Source of the DNA: CAVWUA01 sp963758025
Lineage (GTDB): Bacteria > Planctomycetota > Planctomycetia > Isosphaerales > Isosphaeraceae
Assembly (NCBI GenBank): GCA_963758025.1
Contig: CAVWUA010000023.1
Coordinates: 48,796 to 112,795, forward strand
Direction of reading: 5' to 3'
Length of the DNA stretch: 64,000 nucleotides
A model generated the notes under the pieces. That model saw nothing but the letters and a program-made list of their open reading frames with translations. It searched no databases and was not told the DNA's origin. The translations under genes were made by a program, and so were the position numbers. Of this stretch, positions 29,678-38,898 are shown in pieces (position 1 is the stretch's first letter; each line of letters starts with the position of its first letter).

Positions 29678-31079
29678 TCAACGGCGCCCCTGCGCCTCCC
29701 TTTGCTCGATCTCCTTGCCCCTCCTGTCCGTCACGGTGAGTTGGGGAAACGGGTCCTCCGTTCGCTCGATCCAGCGATCGAGTTGAACCGAGAGGTCCTT
29801 CTTCACCGCTGCGAATCGTGGGTCGTTCGCCAGGTTCTTCAACTCGCCAGGGTCGATTTCGAGGTGATACAGCTCCTCGCCATAGCGACGATAACGCACA
29901 TATTTCCAGGTTTTCGACCGGACCATGCGGATCGGCACTCGCCAGTTCTGCTTGCCGTGATATTCCGCGAAGAGGACGTCGCGGCCGGTCGGGCGATCCG
30001 GGTTCTCAAGCCAGGGCCTGAGGGACCGGCCGTCGATGCCATCGGGCGGGGCGATGTCCGCCAGGTCGCAGAGTGTGGGTAGGATATCGATCGTGCTCAC
30101 GAGCGCATCGCACGTGCCCGGTGGAATCCGTCCCGGCCAGGAAATCAGCAAGGGGACGCGGATGAGTTCCTCATACATCGCCGGACCTTTGAACGGAAGT
30201 CCGTGGGCTCCTCCCAGATCGCCATGGTCGGAACTGAAGACGATGAGCGGGTTTCCGCCCCGCTCGTGAAGCCGGTGGACGACCGAGCCAATCTCGGCAT
30301 CGACCTGCTCGGTTAATTGCTGGTAGAAGGCGATATAGTCTCGCCAGTCCTCGGGGCCATCGTTTCGGAACGGTTTTCCCTGGTCCTCGGCAAGATAGAT
30401 CCGTTGTGGCTCCGGTTTTAACGAGAGGTCGTCATCGAGATTGGCCGGTACACGGACCTCGGCCCGTTTGTCCGGATCGAGCGGGGGAAGGCCCTTGATC
30501 CTGTAAATATCGTGGGGATTGATCCAGCTCACGATCAGCGAGAAGCGGGCGCTGGTCGTTCTCGGCCTCACGGCGGTTCAGGAAGTCACGGACCTGCTCC
30601 GTCAGTTGATGATGTTGTTCGGACGTCTCGTGAACCTCGAAACCATGTTGTGATGGATCGCCGCCCAGGTGCCACTTGCCGAAGTAAGCGGTCTGGTATC
30701 CGGCTGCGGCGAAAGCCGTGCCCAGTCCGGGGAATCCCGGTTGCAATGGGGGTGACATGCCCGCTGGAACCATCTTGTCCTGATCGACATTTCCCAGAAC
30801 GCCTGTTCGGTGCGGGTAACGCCCGGTCAATAACGCGGCGCGGGTGGGGGAACATTGAGGCGTCGGCACAAACGCCCTGGTGAATCGCACACCCTGTCTC
30901 GCCAGTTCGTCCATCGCGGGCGTGTGATACCCAGGTGTTCCCACGATGCCCATCGCATCCTGCCGTTGCTGATCGGTGAGCAGGATGGCGATGTCCGGTC
31001 GTTCCGCGGAACGGAGGGCGCGACACCAAACACTCAGGAACATGACCAGGATGAACGCCAGGATGCGTTGACGATTCAT
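29678..31079 (-). CDS. Exported sulfatase, one frameshift
   Basis: The N-terminal part (stop at 30432 in its own frame) has a signal peptide and the sulfatase signature with C76 in CSPTRAALLTG, where cysteine becomes formylglycine, and FGKWHLGGD. Near 30543-30552 the frame changes: REAENDQRP is followed in the next frame by FSLIVSWINPHDIY, and that frame runs to the stop at 29678 with FSSDHGDLGG and a typical C-terminus. Restored length is about 465 residues, normal for the family. Substrate is unknown, probably a sulfated glycan in the periplasm. The shift is a one-base insertion or an error in the sequence. Confidence 0.82.
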
Positions 31080-31278
31080 GATCCTCTCTCCGAATTCCAC
31101 ATTCCAAACCAGACCCCCTCAAGCCTCTCATCCCGTACGTCTCGCCAGGTCCGTCAGGTGAAAGGCCGTCTTGCGGTCGAGAGGGGAACAGGGTCAACTA
31201 CCAGAATTCGACCTCGCGCGACGAGGGGAACGTCACGATCACAACCACCCACGATACGCATCGGGAGACGTCTCGGCC

Positions 31279-31917
31279 ATGACGGCACATTCGATCCGCA
31301 AGGAGTACACCAAGGCCAGTCTGAACGAATCGGACGTCGCGGCCGACCCCTTCCAGCAGTTCCGCGCCTGGTTTGATGAGGCCCTGGCGTTCGGGGTGGC
31401 CGAGGTCAACGCCATGACCCTGGCCACCGCGACCAAAGAAGGCCGTCCCTCCGCTCGAATCGTGCTCCTGAAAGGTTTTGACGAGCGCGGGTTCTCCTTT
31501 TTCACGAACCAGCAGAGTCGCAAAGGCCGCGAACTCGACAGCAATCCCTTCGCCTCGCTGGTTTTTTACTGGATCGAACTCGAACGGCAGGTCCGCGTCG
31601 AGGGTCGTGTCGAGCGGGTGTCCGACGCCGAATCCGATGCGTACTTCTTCAGCCGACCGATTGGCGCTCGCCTGGGGGCCTGGGCCTCGTCACAGAGCGA
31701 GGTCGTCTCGGGGCGGGACGTCTTCGAGGGGCAGATGGAAGACCTTCAGGCGCGCTATCCCGATGGACATGTCCCTCGACCTCCGCACTGGGGAGGTTAT
31801 CGCGTGATTCCCGACTCGGTCGAGTTCTGGCAAGGACGGCCGAGCCGGCTCCACGATCGGATTCTCTACCGACGCCGCGACGAGGGGGGATGGCGGATCG
31901 AGCGACTGGCCCCTTGA
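31279..31917 (+). CDS. pdxH: Pyridoxamine/pyridoxine 5'-phosphate oxidase
   Basis: The 212-residue product matches PdxH in length and in blocks: ARIVLLKGFDERGFSFFTN, QSRKGRELDSNP, LGAWASSQSE and the C-terminal GYRVIPDSVEFWQG and RLHDRILYRR. It oxidises pyridoxine or pyridoxamine phosphate to pyridoxal phosphate with FMN, in the cytoplasm. ATG 31279 gives the normal N-terminus; the frame is open to 31171. It stands alone between two minus-strand sulfatase genes, with which it has no obvious link. Confidence 0.96.
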   Translation: MTAHSIRKEYTKASLNESDVAADPFQQFRAWFDEALAFGVAEVNAMTLATATKEGRPSARIVLLKGFDERGFSFFTNQQSRKGRELDSNPFASLVFYWIELERQVRVEGRVERVSDAESDAYFFSRPIGARLGAWASSQSEVVSGRDVFEGQMEDLQARYPDGHVPRPPHWGGYRVIPDSVEFWQGRPSRLHDRILYRRRDEGGWRIERLAP

Positions 31918-31972
31918 CGCCCGCCGCCCGATCCGAAACGTGCCAACGGATCTTGATCCTCGCCGAAGTCGA

Positions 31973-33538
31973 TCACTTCCTGGAATCGGGAACGGGGGCC
32001 GTATCCTCGGGAACCTGGAATTTGTCCCGGAGCCGTTGGAGTTCGTCCTTCAGTTCCGTCACAACGTCCGCATAGGCGGAATCGTTGTAAACGCTGTGCA
32101 TTTCCCGAGGGTCTTTCTCCAGGTCGTAAAGCTCCCACTCATCCAGGTTATAAAAGTAAATGAGCTTGTAGCGGTCCGTGCGCACGCCATAATGCCGCCG
32201 CACGTCGTGAGGGCCTGGGTATTCGTAATACTGGTAGTAGAAGCTTTGACGCCAGTCGTCGGGGGTCTCTCCCTTGAGCAAGGGGACGAGACTACGGCCC
32301 TGCATGTCGGGCGGCACCTGCACTCCCGCGATGGCCAGGAAGGTTTCGGCGAAGTCCAGGTTGGAAACGATGGCGTCGCACGTGCTTCCAGGCTCGACGA
32401 CACCGGGCCAACGAACAAGGAGCGGGGTCCGGAGGGATTCCTCGTACATCCAGCGCTTGTCGAACCAGCCATGTTCCCCCAGGTAAAAACCCTGGTCCGA
32501 GGAGTAGATGACGACCGTGTTCTCAGAGAGGCCAGCTTCGTCGAGGTAGTCGAGCAAGCGACCCACATTGTCATCGACGGAGTTGATGCAGCGCAGATAA
32601 TCTTTCATGTAGCGCTGATACTTCCAGCGAACCAGGTCCTTCCCCTGCAGGTTCGCCTCGCGGAAGGCCTGGTTCTTCGGCCCGTACGCGGCGTCCCAGA
32701 GCTTGCGTTGTTCCTCGTTGAGGTTGCCGGGCGCCTTCAGCTTCAGGTCCGCGTCGTTGAGCGTCTTCGCGACCATCATGTCCTGGGTCTTCGCGGCCGT
32801 TCCACGCCCCTCATAATCATCGAAAAGCGTGGCTGGCTCGGGTATGGTCACATCCTCATAATCGTGCAAATGTTTCGGTCCCGGCTGCCAGTTGCGGTGC
32901 GGCGCCTTGTTCTGGCACATCAGCACGAAAGGTTTAGACGCGTCCCTCTTGTTCTTGAGCCAGTCAAGCGAGATGTCGGTGATGATGTCCGTCGTGTATC
33001 CTTCATGCTTGACGCGCTTGCCATTCTCGATCATCGGCGGGTTGTAATAGGCCCCCTGGCCGGGAAGAATATGCCAGTAGTCGAACCCCGTCGGATCGGT
33101 GCCGAGGTGCCATTTGCCAACGATCGCCGTCTGATATCCGGCGCTCTGAAGGAGCTTTGGGAACGTCTGCTGAGAGCCGTCGAAGCGATCGCCGTTCTGC
33201 TTGAACCCATTCCGATGGCTGTACTTCCCGGTCAGAATGACCGCGCGGCTCGGACCGCAAATGGAGTTGGTCACGAAACAGTTGCGGAACAACATCCCCT
33301 GCCGGGCGATCCGGTCGATGTTCGGCGTCTGATTGATCTTCGAGCCATACGCGCCAATCGCTTGATAGGCGTGATCATCACTGAAAATGAACACAATATT
33401 GGGAGGACCGCCCGCTGGTGAGGCTCCCTTCTGACTTGGGGCGGCTTGGGCGGCGGCGCAGTTCCCAGAGATCGTCACGATCAACGTCGCCAAGACAACC
33501 ACAACGTTCCGCGCTGACCAGCTTCCCGGTGTTTTCAT
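31973..33538 (-). CDS. Exported sulfatase
   Basis: The 521-residue protein has a signal peptide (VVVVLATLIVTISGNCAAA), metal-site start NIVFIFSDDHA near residues 47-57 and the catalytic signature with C94 in CGPSRAVILTGKYSHRNG. Later come GKWHLGTDP and YSSDQGFYLGEHG. The CxPxR core is converted to formylglycine by a maturase that is not in this window. It resembles the large planctomycete heparan/N-sulfoglucosamine type group; substrate cannot be named. GAGAGA precedes ATG 33538. Confidence 0.93.
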   Translation of the reverse strand: MKTPGSWSARNVVVVLATLIVTISGNCAAAQAAPSQKGASPAGGPPNIVFIFSDDHAYQAIGAYGSKINQTPNIDRIARQGMLFRNCFVTNSICGPSRAVILTGKYSHRNGFKQNGDRFDGSQQTFPKLLQSAGYQTAIVGKWHLGTDPTGFDYWHILPGQGAYYNPPMIENGKRVKHEGYTTDIITDISLDWLKNKRDASKPFVLMCQNKAPHRNWQPGPKHLHDYEDVTIPEPATLFDDYEGRGTAAKTQDMMVAKTLNDADLKLKAPGNLNEEQRKLWDAAYGPKNQAFREANLQGKDLVRWKYQRYMKDYLRCINSVDDNVGRLLDYLDEAGLSENTVVIYSSDQGFYLGEHGWFDKRWMYEESLRTPLLVRWPGVVEPGSTCDAIVSNLDFAETFLAIAGVQVPPDMQGRSLVPLLKGETPDDWRQSFYYQYYEYPGPHDVRRHYGVRTDRYKLIYFYNLDEWELYDLEKDPREMHSVYNDSAYADVVTELKDELQRLRDKFQVPEDTAPVPDSRK

Positions 33539-34043
33539 GATCTCTCTCGTGGTGTGTCGTTCGGTGGAAGTGATCGGCGAGAGATCCCGTTCCCATTCCG
33601 GGACAGGCTTCGCCTGCCCCCAACCATATCGCCCGCCCAAGCCAAAAGAAACCACTCGCCGGGTCGATTCCCATTTCCTACGGATGCTCCTGTCGGAGAG
33701 GGTCAAAACCTTCTGGCATGGCGATTGCAAGGTTTCCGTGCCTCCTATTGTCAAGCGTGTCAGGACAGGAAGACCGAGGGAAATCGCTCGACGGACTCTA
33801 GCCACAGTCCCACTGTGCCGATGAATTCGGAGGAAGCGATCACGAGGGTCATCCGGGCGATGCACCTTGGAACGAATCGTCTGGGCTCCTCAGTCGTTTT
33901 TTGCAAGAGTTACAATGATGGTTTCGGTTGGATTGGCCTGCGGCGCGCTGGCGAAGTCGCCGGATGTGTCGAGGCACGCCGATCGCGGAGCGGTCGGTGT
34001 TCGCACCGGGGCGATTCTCCCCGGGCAGATAAGGAGGCGCGTG
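33539..34043. other. Divergent intergenic region, sulfatase / thioredoxin-fold gene
   Basis: In this 505-base gap the only structure I see is a small GC hairpin CAGGC-TTC-GCCTG at 33604-33616. TACAAT at 33911-33916 looks like a -10 box for the downstream gene, but no matching -35 is present. The downstream frame is open to 33867 without family similarity. Confidence 0.35.
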
Positions 34044-36002
34044 ATGCGGTCGCTCTGCAACTCGTTGGCAACGATGCTGGTGCTGGGCCTCGCCCCGACA
34101 CTGGCCCATGCCCAGATCACCCCGTCCGACCTGCTCGACAAGTTTCGCCCTTTCCTCGGCGGGTTCGAATACGATACCCCAACCGAGAAAGAGGCGATTG
34201 AAGCTTGCAAGATCGAAACGGTCCATGACGCTCAGAACAAGCCGATCGGCTACGCGCTGCGCGATGGCCAGGGAAAATTGCTTCGAAAATTCGTGGATTC
34301 GAATGGGCAGCGAGACGCCAAAGGGCAGACCCATCTCGACCAGTGGAGCTATTACCAGAACGGCTTCGAGGTTTACCGCGAGGTCGATCTCGATGAGGAC
34401 GGTAGCCTCGACGAGTGCCGGTTCCTGAACGCTGGTGGTACGCGCACCGCGATCATCAAGGACCGCCACGTTGTCGGCTGGAAGCGCATCTCCGCCGAGG
34501 AGGCGAGCAAGGTCCTGGTCCAGGGCCTGATCTCCGGGGACCAGGGCTTGATCGAGACACTCATGGCCACCCCGGCCGAGTTGTCCACGCTCGGTGTGCC
34601 GAAAGGCATGACAGACGAGGTCGCCAAGAAGTCTGCCGACCGCGCCACAGAGCTGAAAGCTCTACGCGATGGGCTGGTCGGCTGGGACGGCCAGACGGTC
34701 TGGCAGCGGTTCGACGGCATGATGCCGCACGTGATTCCGGCGGAGGCCGGCGTCAAGGAAGACCTGACGCTGTATGAAAACGCATTCATCTTCGCCGGTC
34801 AGCCCAATGGTCAGGGCGACCCGATGAAGGTGGCGTATCTGCAGGTGCCCGAGTTGATCAAGATCGGCGAGACCTGGAAGTTCGTCGAATTGCCCGTGCC
34901 GGTCAATCCGGCCAAGCCGGTCGCTCCGGTCGCCGATGCCGGCCTCCGGTCATGGCTGTACCGCGAGAACCTCGGTCCCGACGTGGCTCCCCAGGCGCCC
35001 GAACTGGTCGAGGCCCTGAAGGCCCTGGCCGAGCACGACGAGAAAAATGCTCCTGGTCCCGAGGCGACCAAGCAGCAGATTGCCCAGTACCACTTCACGC
35101 GGGTGAATCTGCTCAAGCCGGTTCTCGAACTGGCCACGTCCGACGAGGAGAAGCAGAACTACACCCGGCAGATTGTCGATAGCCTGGCGGCAACCTACCA
35201 GACCGGCCAGTATGCCAAGGGAGCGGACGTCCTGGATCGCTACACCCAGCAAGAGGGGCCGGTCGCCTCGTATGCCGCGTACCGCAAGATCCTCGCCGAA
35301 TACTCGCTCGCGGCCGACCAACCCGGGGCCCAGTTCTTCGTCATTCAGAAGGAATTTCTGGGCAAGCTGGATGACTTTATCACAAAGTTCCCCAAGAGTG
35401 ACGAGGCGCCTGAGGTCTTGCTCCAGCTCGCCAGCGTCAACGAATTCAACGCGGAGGAGGAGGAGGCGCGCCGCTATTACGAGCAACTTGCCCAGAGCTA
35501 TCCGGAGACGGACCCCGGCAAGAAAGCCCTCGGCGCGCTCAAACGCCTGGACCTGGTGGGCAAGTCGATCGACCTCAGTGGCCAGGGGCTTCAGGGCAAG
35601 CCGCTTCAGGCCGCCGATTATCGCGGCAAGCATCTCCTGATCGTGTTCTGGACCAGTGATGCGGGTCCGGTCCGACAGGACCTGCCGGAACTGATGAAGG
35701 TCTATCAAAAGTACCAGCCCAAGGGGTTCGACATCCTCGGTGTCAATCTGGACGCGGACCGCAAAAGCGCGGAAGCGTTTCTGACGGAGAATCAACTCCC
35801 CTGGGCTCAGATCTGGGAAGAAGGCGGCATGGATAGCCGGCTGGCGAATGAGTATGGCGTCTTCACCCTGCCGACCATGATCCTCGTCGATCCCAAGGGT
35901 GTCGTCGTGAACCGCAACATCCGAACCTCCAGCGATCTCGAAAAGTTCCTGAACAACGTGCTCGCCGAAGGGGGCGAGAAGCTGACCCTGGGCGCGAAGT
36001 GA
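34044..36002 (+). CDS. Exported protein with C-terminal TlpA/thioredoxin-like domain lacking both active cysteines
   Basis: The 652-residue product has a Sec signal (LATMLVLGLAPTLAHA), about 490 residues of helical, repeat-like sequence of no known family, and a C-terminal TlpA/peroxiredoxin-like domain (about 505-650) with LLIVFWTSDAGPVRQDLPEL and FTLPTMILVDPKG. The cis-proline is kept, but the usual CGPC is AGPV at residues 540-543, so it cannot form the active disulfide. A binding or structural role is more likely than redox. AAGGAGG lies six bases before ATG 34044. A strong terminator follows. Confidence 0.82.
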   Translation: MRSLCNSLATMLVLGLAPTLAHAQITPSDLLDKFRPFLGGFEYDTPTEKEAIEACKIETVHDAQNKPIGYALRDGQGKLLRKFVDSNGQRDAKGQTHLDQWSYYQNGFEVYREVDLDEDGSLDECRFLNAGGTRTAIIKDRHVVGWKRISAEEASKVLVQGLISGDQGLIETLMATPAELSTLGVPKGMTDEVAKKSADRATELKALRDGLVGWDGQTVWQRFDGMMPHVIPAEAGVKEDLTLYENAFIFAGQPNGQGDPMKVAYLQVPELIKIGETWKFVELPVPVNPAKPVAPVADAGLRSWLYRENLGPDVAPQAPELVEALKALAEHDEKNAPGPEATKQQIAQYHFTRVNLLKPVLELATSDEEKQNYTRQIVDSLAATYQTGQYAKGADVLDRYTQQEGPVASYAAYRKILAEYSLAADQPGAQFFVIQKEFLGKLDDFITKFPKSDEAPEVLLQLASVNEFNAEEEEARRYYEQLAQSYPETDPGKKALGALKRLDLVGKSIDLSGQGLQGKPLQAADYRGKHLLIVFWTSDAGPVRQDLPELMKVYQKYQPKGFDILGVNLDADRKSAEAFLTENQLPWAQIWEEGGMDSRLANEYGVFTLPTMILVDPKGVVVNRNIRTSSDLEKFLNNVLAEGGEKLTLGAK

Positions 36003-36030
36003 GCCAGTCGGCATGAGTTACCGAACAAGG

Positions 36031-36072
36031 AAAACCCGGCCTCCCGTCTTGTGCGGGAGGCCGGGTTTCTTG
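36031..36072 (+). terminator. Strong intrinsic terminator after the TlpA-like gene
   Basis: AAACCCGGCCTCCCG (36032-36046) pairs over all 15 bases with CGGGAGGCCGGGTTT (36054-36068) around a seven-base loop, followed by TTTCTT. It separates the TlpA-like gene from the YjbQ gene only 40 bases further on. Confidence 0.85.
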
Positions 36073-36108
36073 CATCCTCAAGTCCATCATCCCGGAGTCG
36101 CTCGCGAA

Positions 36109-36531
36109 ATGAAATCCCATACCGAGCACCTGACGTTCAACATCCCCGCGCGGATGGCCTTCCAGAACATCACGCCCGAGGTCGAGCAAATCGTTCAGAA
36201 AAGCGGCATTCAAGAAGGACTTGTCCTGGTCAACGCCATGCACATCACGGCAAGCGTCTTTATCAATGATGATGAGTCCGGCCTGCATGAGGATTACAAG
36301 GTATGGCTCGAAGGACTTGCTCCATTCGATCCCTCGCCGACGCGATACCAGCATAATCGAACCGGCGAGGATAACGCGGATGCGCACATGAAACGTCAGG
36401 TCATGGGTCGCGAGGTGGTCGTCGCCATCACAAAGGGAAAATTGGATTTCGGTCCCTGGGAGCAGATTTTTTATGGGGAATTCGACGGGCGACGACCCAA
36501 GCGTGTCCTGGTCAAAGTCATTGGCGAATAA
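36109..36531 (+). CDS. YjbQ/UPF0047 family protein (secondary thiamine-phosphate synthase enzyme family)
   Basis: The 140-residue product fits UPF0047 in length and motifs: LVLVNAMHITASVFINDDE, YQHNRTGEDNADAHMKRQ with conserved histidines, and FGPWEQIFYGEFDG. E. coli YjbQ shows weak thiamine-phosphate synthase activity, but the true function of the family is unclear. ATG 36109 lies 41 bases after the upstream terminator; no thiamin riboswitch is seen. Confidence 0.92.
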   Translation: MKSHTEHLTFNIPARMAFQNITPEVEQIVQKSGIQEGLVLVNAMHITASVFINDDESGLHEDYKVWLEGLAPFDPSPTRYQHNRTGEDNADAHMKRQVMGREVVVAITKGKLDFGPWEQIFYGEFDGRRPKRVLVKVIGE

Positions 36532-36939
36532 GCAATCTCCAGGCAAAACGCAGAGTTCGTGCAACGGGCAAGTCGGGAACGGAAATCATGGTGATTCACG
36601 TTCCCCCAAGACTGGATCAAGGATTCTTCGTGCGAGTTCAGGCATGAAATGTGCATTCAATGAAGTTTGGCCGGTGGATTCAAGACCGATCCGATGATCG
36701 TCAGGTCGGAGCTAATTCAAGCCGATCGGGAAAACCCTGTGAAATCTCACGGTCCGAGGAACGAGTCATCTGCTCTTTGGTTTTGCTAGGGGAATTGGCG
36801 TATCACATCCGGTTCGCAAGCTAAAATCGAGTTCAGAATCACGGGTCGGCTACCCATGTAAGTAGAAAGGGGTGAGGCCGTAATCGTCCCGAGCGCAGAA
36901 ATGTGTCGGGGTTTCGCTCGTGGATAAGTCGAGGATGTC
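36532..36939. other. Intergenic region upstream of the hybrid kinase
   Basis: This 408-base region is more AT-rich than its surroundings. It has small hairpins (GGGT/ACCC near 36843-36855; CGAGCG/CGCTCG at 36890-36920) but no confident terminator, promoter or RNA class. Confidence 0.35.
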
Positions 36940-38898
36940 ATGTCGTACTTCCAGGAAAAAGGAGAAACCACGCCCGAGGCATGGGATGATTTTCATCTAT
37001 TAATCGACAACATCAACGATTGCGCAATCTTCACAACCGATCTCGACGGACGGATTACCTACTGGAATCCAGGAGCCGTCCACCTTCTTGGATATGCGCC
37101 TCAAGAACGATTAGGACAGCCATTCTCAGAGCTTTTTACCGAGGAAGATCAAAACGCGGGAATGCCTCAGCGCGAGTTGGAGACGGCCCGGCAGCGGGGA
37201 AATTCTGAAGACGAACGCTGGCACGTACGCAAGGATGGCTCGACATTCTTTGCTACCGGCACACTGACGACCATTCAAGATCCGTCGGGAAAGATGCGTG
37301 GATTCGTCAAAGTCCTCCGTGATATCACGGTGCGCAAGCATCTCGAACAGGCCTTGGCGGCATCGGAAGCGCGTTTTCGGAGTATTGCGGAACAGTCCCC
37401 GGTGCTGATCTGGAGATCTGACCTTGCAGGTCAGATCGACTATTTCAACCCACCCTGGTACGTTTTCCGGGGCCGAACGCCCCCTGAGGAACTCGGAAGC
37501 GGATGGATAGAAGGGATTCATCCCGCCGATCGTGATGCCTGTGTGGAAACCGCGCGGGCGGCTATCGAACGCCGTGAACCTTTCGAGGTCACGATCCGAG
37601 TTCTCCGTCATGACGGGCGGTATCGCTGGGTCATCAACCGGGGAACCCCCTATGACGACGGCGCGGGCAACCTCATCGGATATCTCGGTTCGTGTGTGGA
37701 CATTACCGACCGTATCGAGCTTGAGAAGGCACTCCAACAACAGCGAACCTTGGCCGAGGAGGCCACGCAGCGGAAGTCCCGGCTCATGTCGGCGCTGTCG
37801 CACGATGCAAGGACTCCCCTGAACGCCGTGGTCCTGGCCACGCAGCTACTCGAACTGAACCTGGGAGAAAAGGTTGAGGGAGAGGTGCAGGAGAATCTTC
37901 GCACGATCCGTAACGCGGTGGGCAATGTGCTCGATTTGCTCAGCGACCTGCTTGACGTCAGTCGGCTGGATGCGGGCGCTGTGACTGTTGAACCCAGTCG
38001 CTTCGCCCTGGAGCCGGCTGTGGTCGAGTGTCTTTCAGGGATCGCGCCCCAGGCCCAAATCAAGGATCTGGATCTCCAGATGGAGCTGGGTGAACTGACG
38101 GATGCCGTCCTGGAGACGGATCGTCCAAAACTGAAGCAGATCTTGTGCAACCTGCTATCGAATGCCTTGAGATTCACGCAAAGGGGTCATATCCGCGTCT
38201 TTGGCCGACTTGGTGTGGATCAGATTCATTTAGGGGTCGAGGACACCGGTATCGGGATATCGCCGGAGGATCAGCGAAGGGTCTTCGACGAATTCGCGAT
38301 GCTCGATCATCCTCATCGACCTATTGGTGAGGGCACCGGTCTGGGGCTGGCAATCTGCCGACGGTTGGCCAACCTTCTGGGGGGAGAAATTTCGCTCTGG
38401 AGCGAGTTGAACCGGGGCAGCATCTTCAGCCTGAGTCTTCCAGCCACTTTACTGGTAGTCTCCGGAACGCAAGAGGAACATCAGGATCAGATTCCGAAAG
38501 AAAGATCGGAAAGCACCGATGTGGATCGCGGCCTCATCGTGGTTGCTGAGGACCACCTTGCAAGCCGCCAAGCACTATCGAAGCTTTTGAGAAGGATGGG
38601 CTACCGCGTGCGGGAAGCCAGCAATGGGCATGATGCCCTGGCTCTGGCGCGTGAAGAGCTCCCGCTCATCATTTTCATGGACGTGAACATGCCGGTCATG
38701 GATGGGATCGAGGCCACGCGGATTCTCCGCTCCGACCCAGCGACAAGCGACGTGACAATCATCGCCTTGACCGGGGATGTCACAATCGTGAATCAACGCC
38801 GCATCTCCGAGGCGGGTGCCACTCGTTCGCTGGAAAAGCCGGTCAACTCGGAGATGCTCAAGTCCGTTCTTCAACCGCTTCAGGAACCAGACGCCTAG
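36940..38898 (+). CDS. PAS hybrid sensor histidine kinase with receiver domain
   Basis: The 652-residue cytoplasmic protein has two PAS domains (about 17-135 and 145-270), a dimerisation/phosphoacceptor domain with His288 in SALSHDARTPLNA, an HATPase domain (about 390-505; EDTGIGISPED, GEGTGLGLAI) and a C-terminal receiver with Asp581 in IIFMDVNMPVMDG. No membrane segment is seen, so the signal is internal or membrane-permeant, sensed by the PAS domains. There is no output regulator nearby. Its last 41 bases overlap the end of the convergent DUF2254 gene. Confidence 0.95.
   Translation: MSYFQEKGETTPEAWDDFHLLIDNINDCAIFTTDLDGRITYWNPGAVHLLGYAPQERLGQPFSELFTEEDQNAGMPQRELETARQRGNSEDERWHVRKDGSTFFATGTLTTIQDPSGKMRGFVKVLRDITVRKHLEQALAASEARFRSIAEQSPVLIWRSDLAGQIDYFNPPWYVFRGRTPPEELGSGWIEGIHPADRDACVETARAAIERREPFEVTIRVLRHDGRYRWVINRGTPYDDGAGNLIGYLGSCVDITDRIELEKALQQQRTLAEEATQRKSRLMSALSHDARTPLNAVVLATQLLELNLGEKVEGEVQENLRTIRNAVGNVLDLLSDLLDVSRLDAGAVTVEPSRFALEPAVVECLSGIAPQAQIKDLDLQMELGELTDAVLETDRPKLKQILCNLLSNALRFTQRGHIRVFGRLGVDQIHLGVEDTGIGISPEDQRRVFDEFAMLDHPHRPIGEGTGLGLAICRRLANLLGGEISLWSELNRGSIFSLSLPATLLVVSGTQEEHQDQIPKERSESTDVDRGLIVVAEDHLASRQALSKLLRRMGYRVREASNGHDALALAREELPLIIFMDVNMPVMDGIEATRILRSDPATSDVTIIALTGDVTIVNQRRISEAGATRSLEKPVNSEMLKSVLQPLQEPDA

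Noticed and set aside
31940..33421. A 493-residue plus-strand frame antisense to a sulfatase
   Set aside because: The sulfatase on the minus strand has signal peptide and catalytic motif; the antisense frame has no recognisable domain.
34950..36014. Minus-strand frame of about 350 residues antisense to the TlpA-like gene
   Set aside because: No ribosome site or domain, and it runs into the terminator at 36031.
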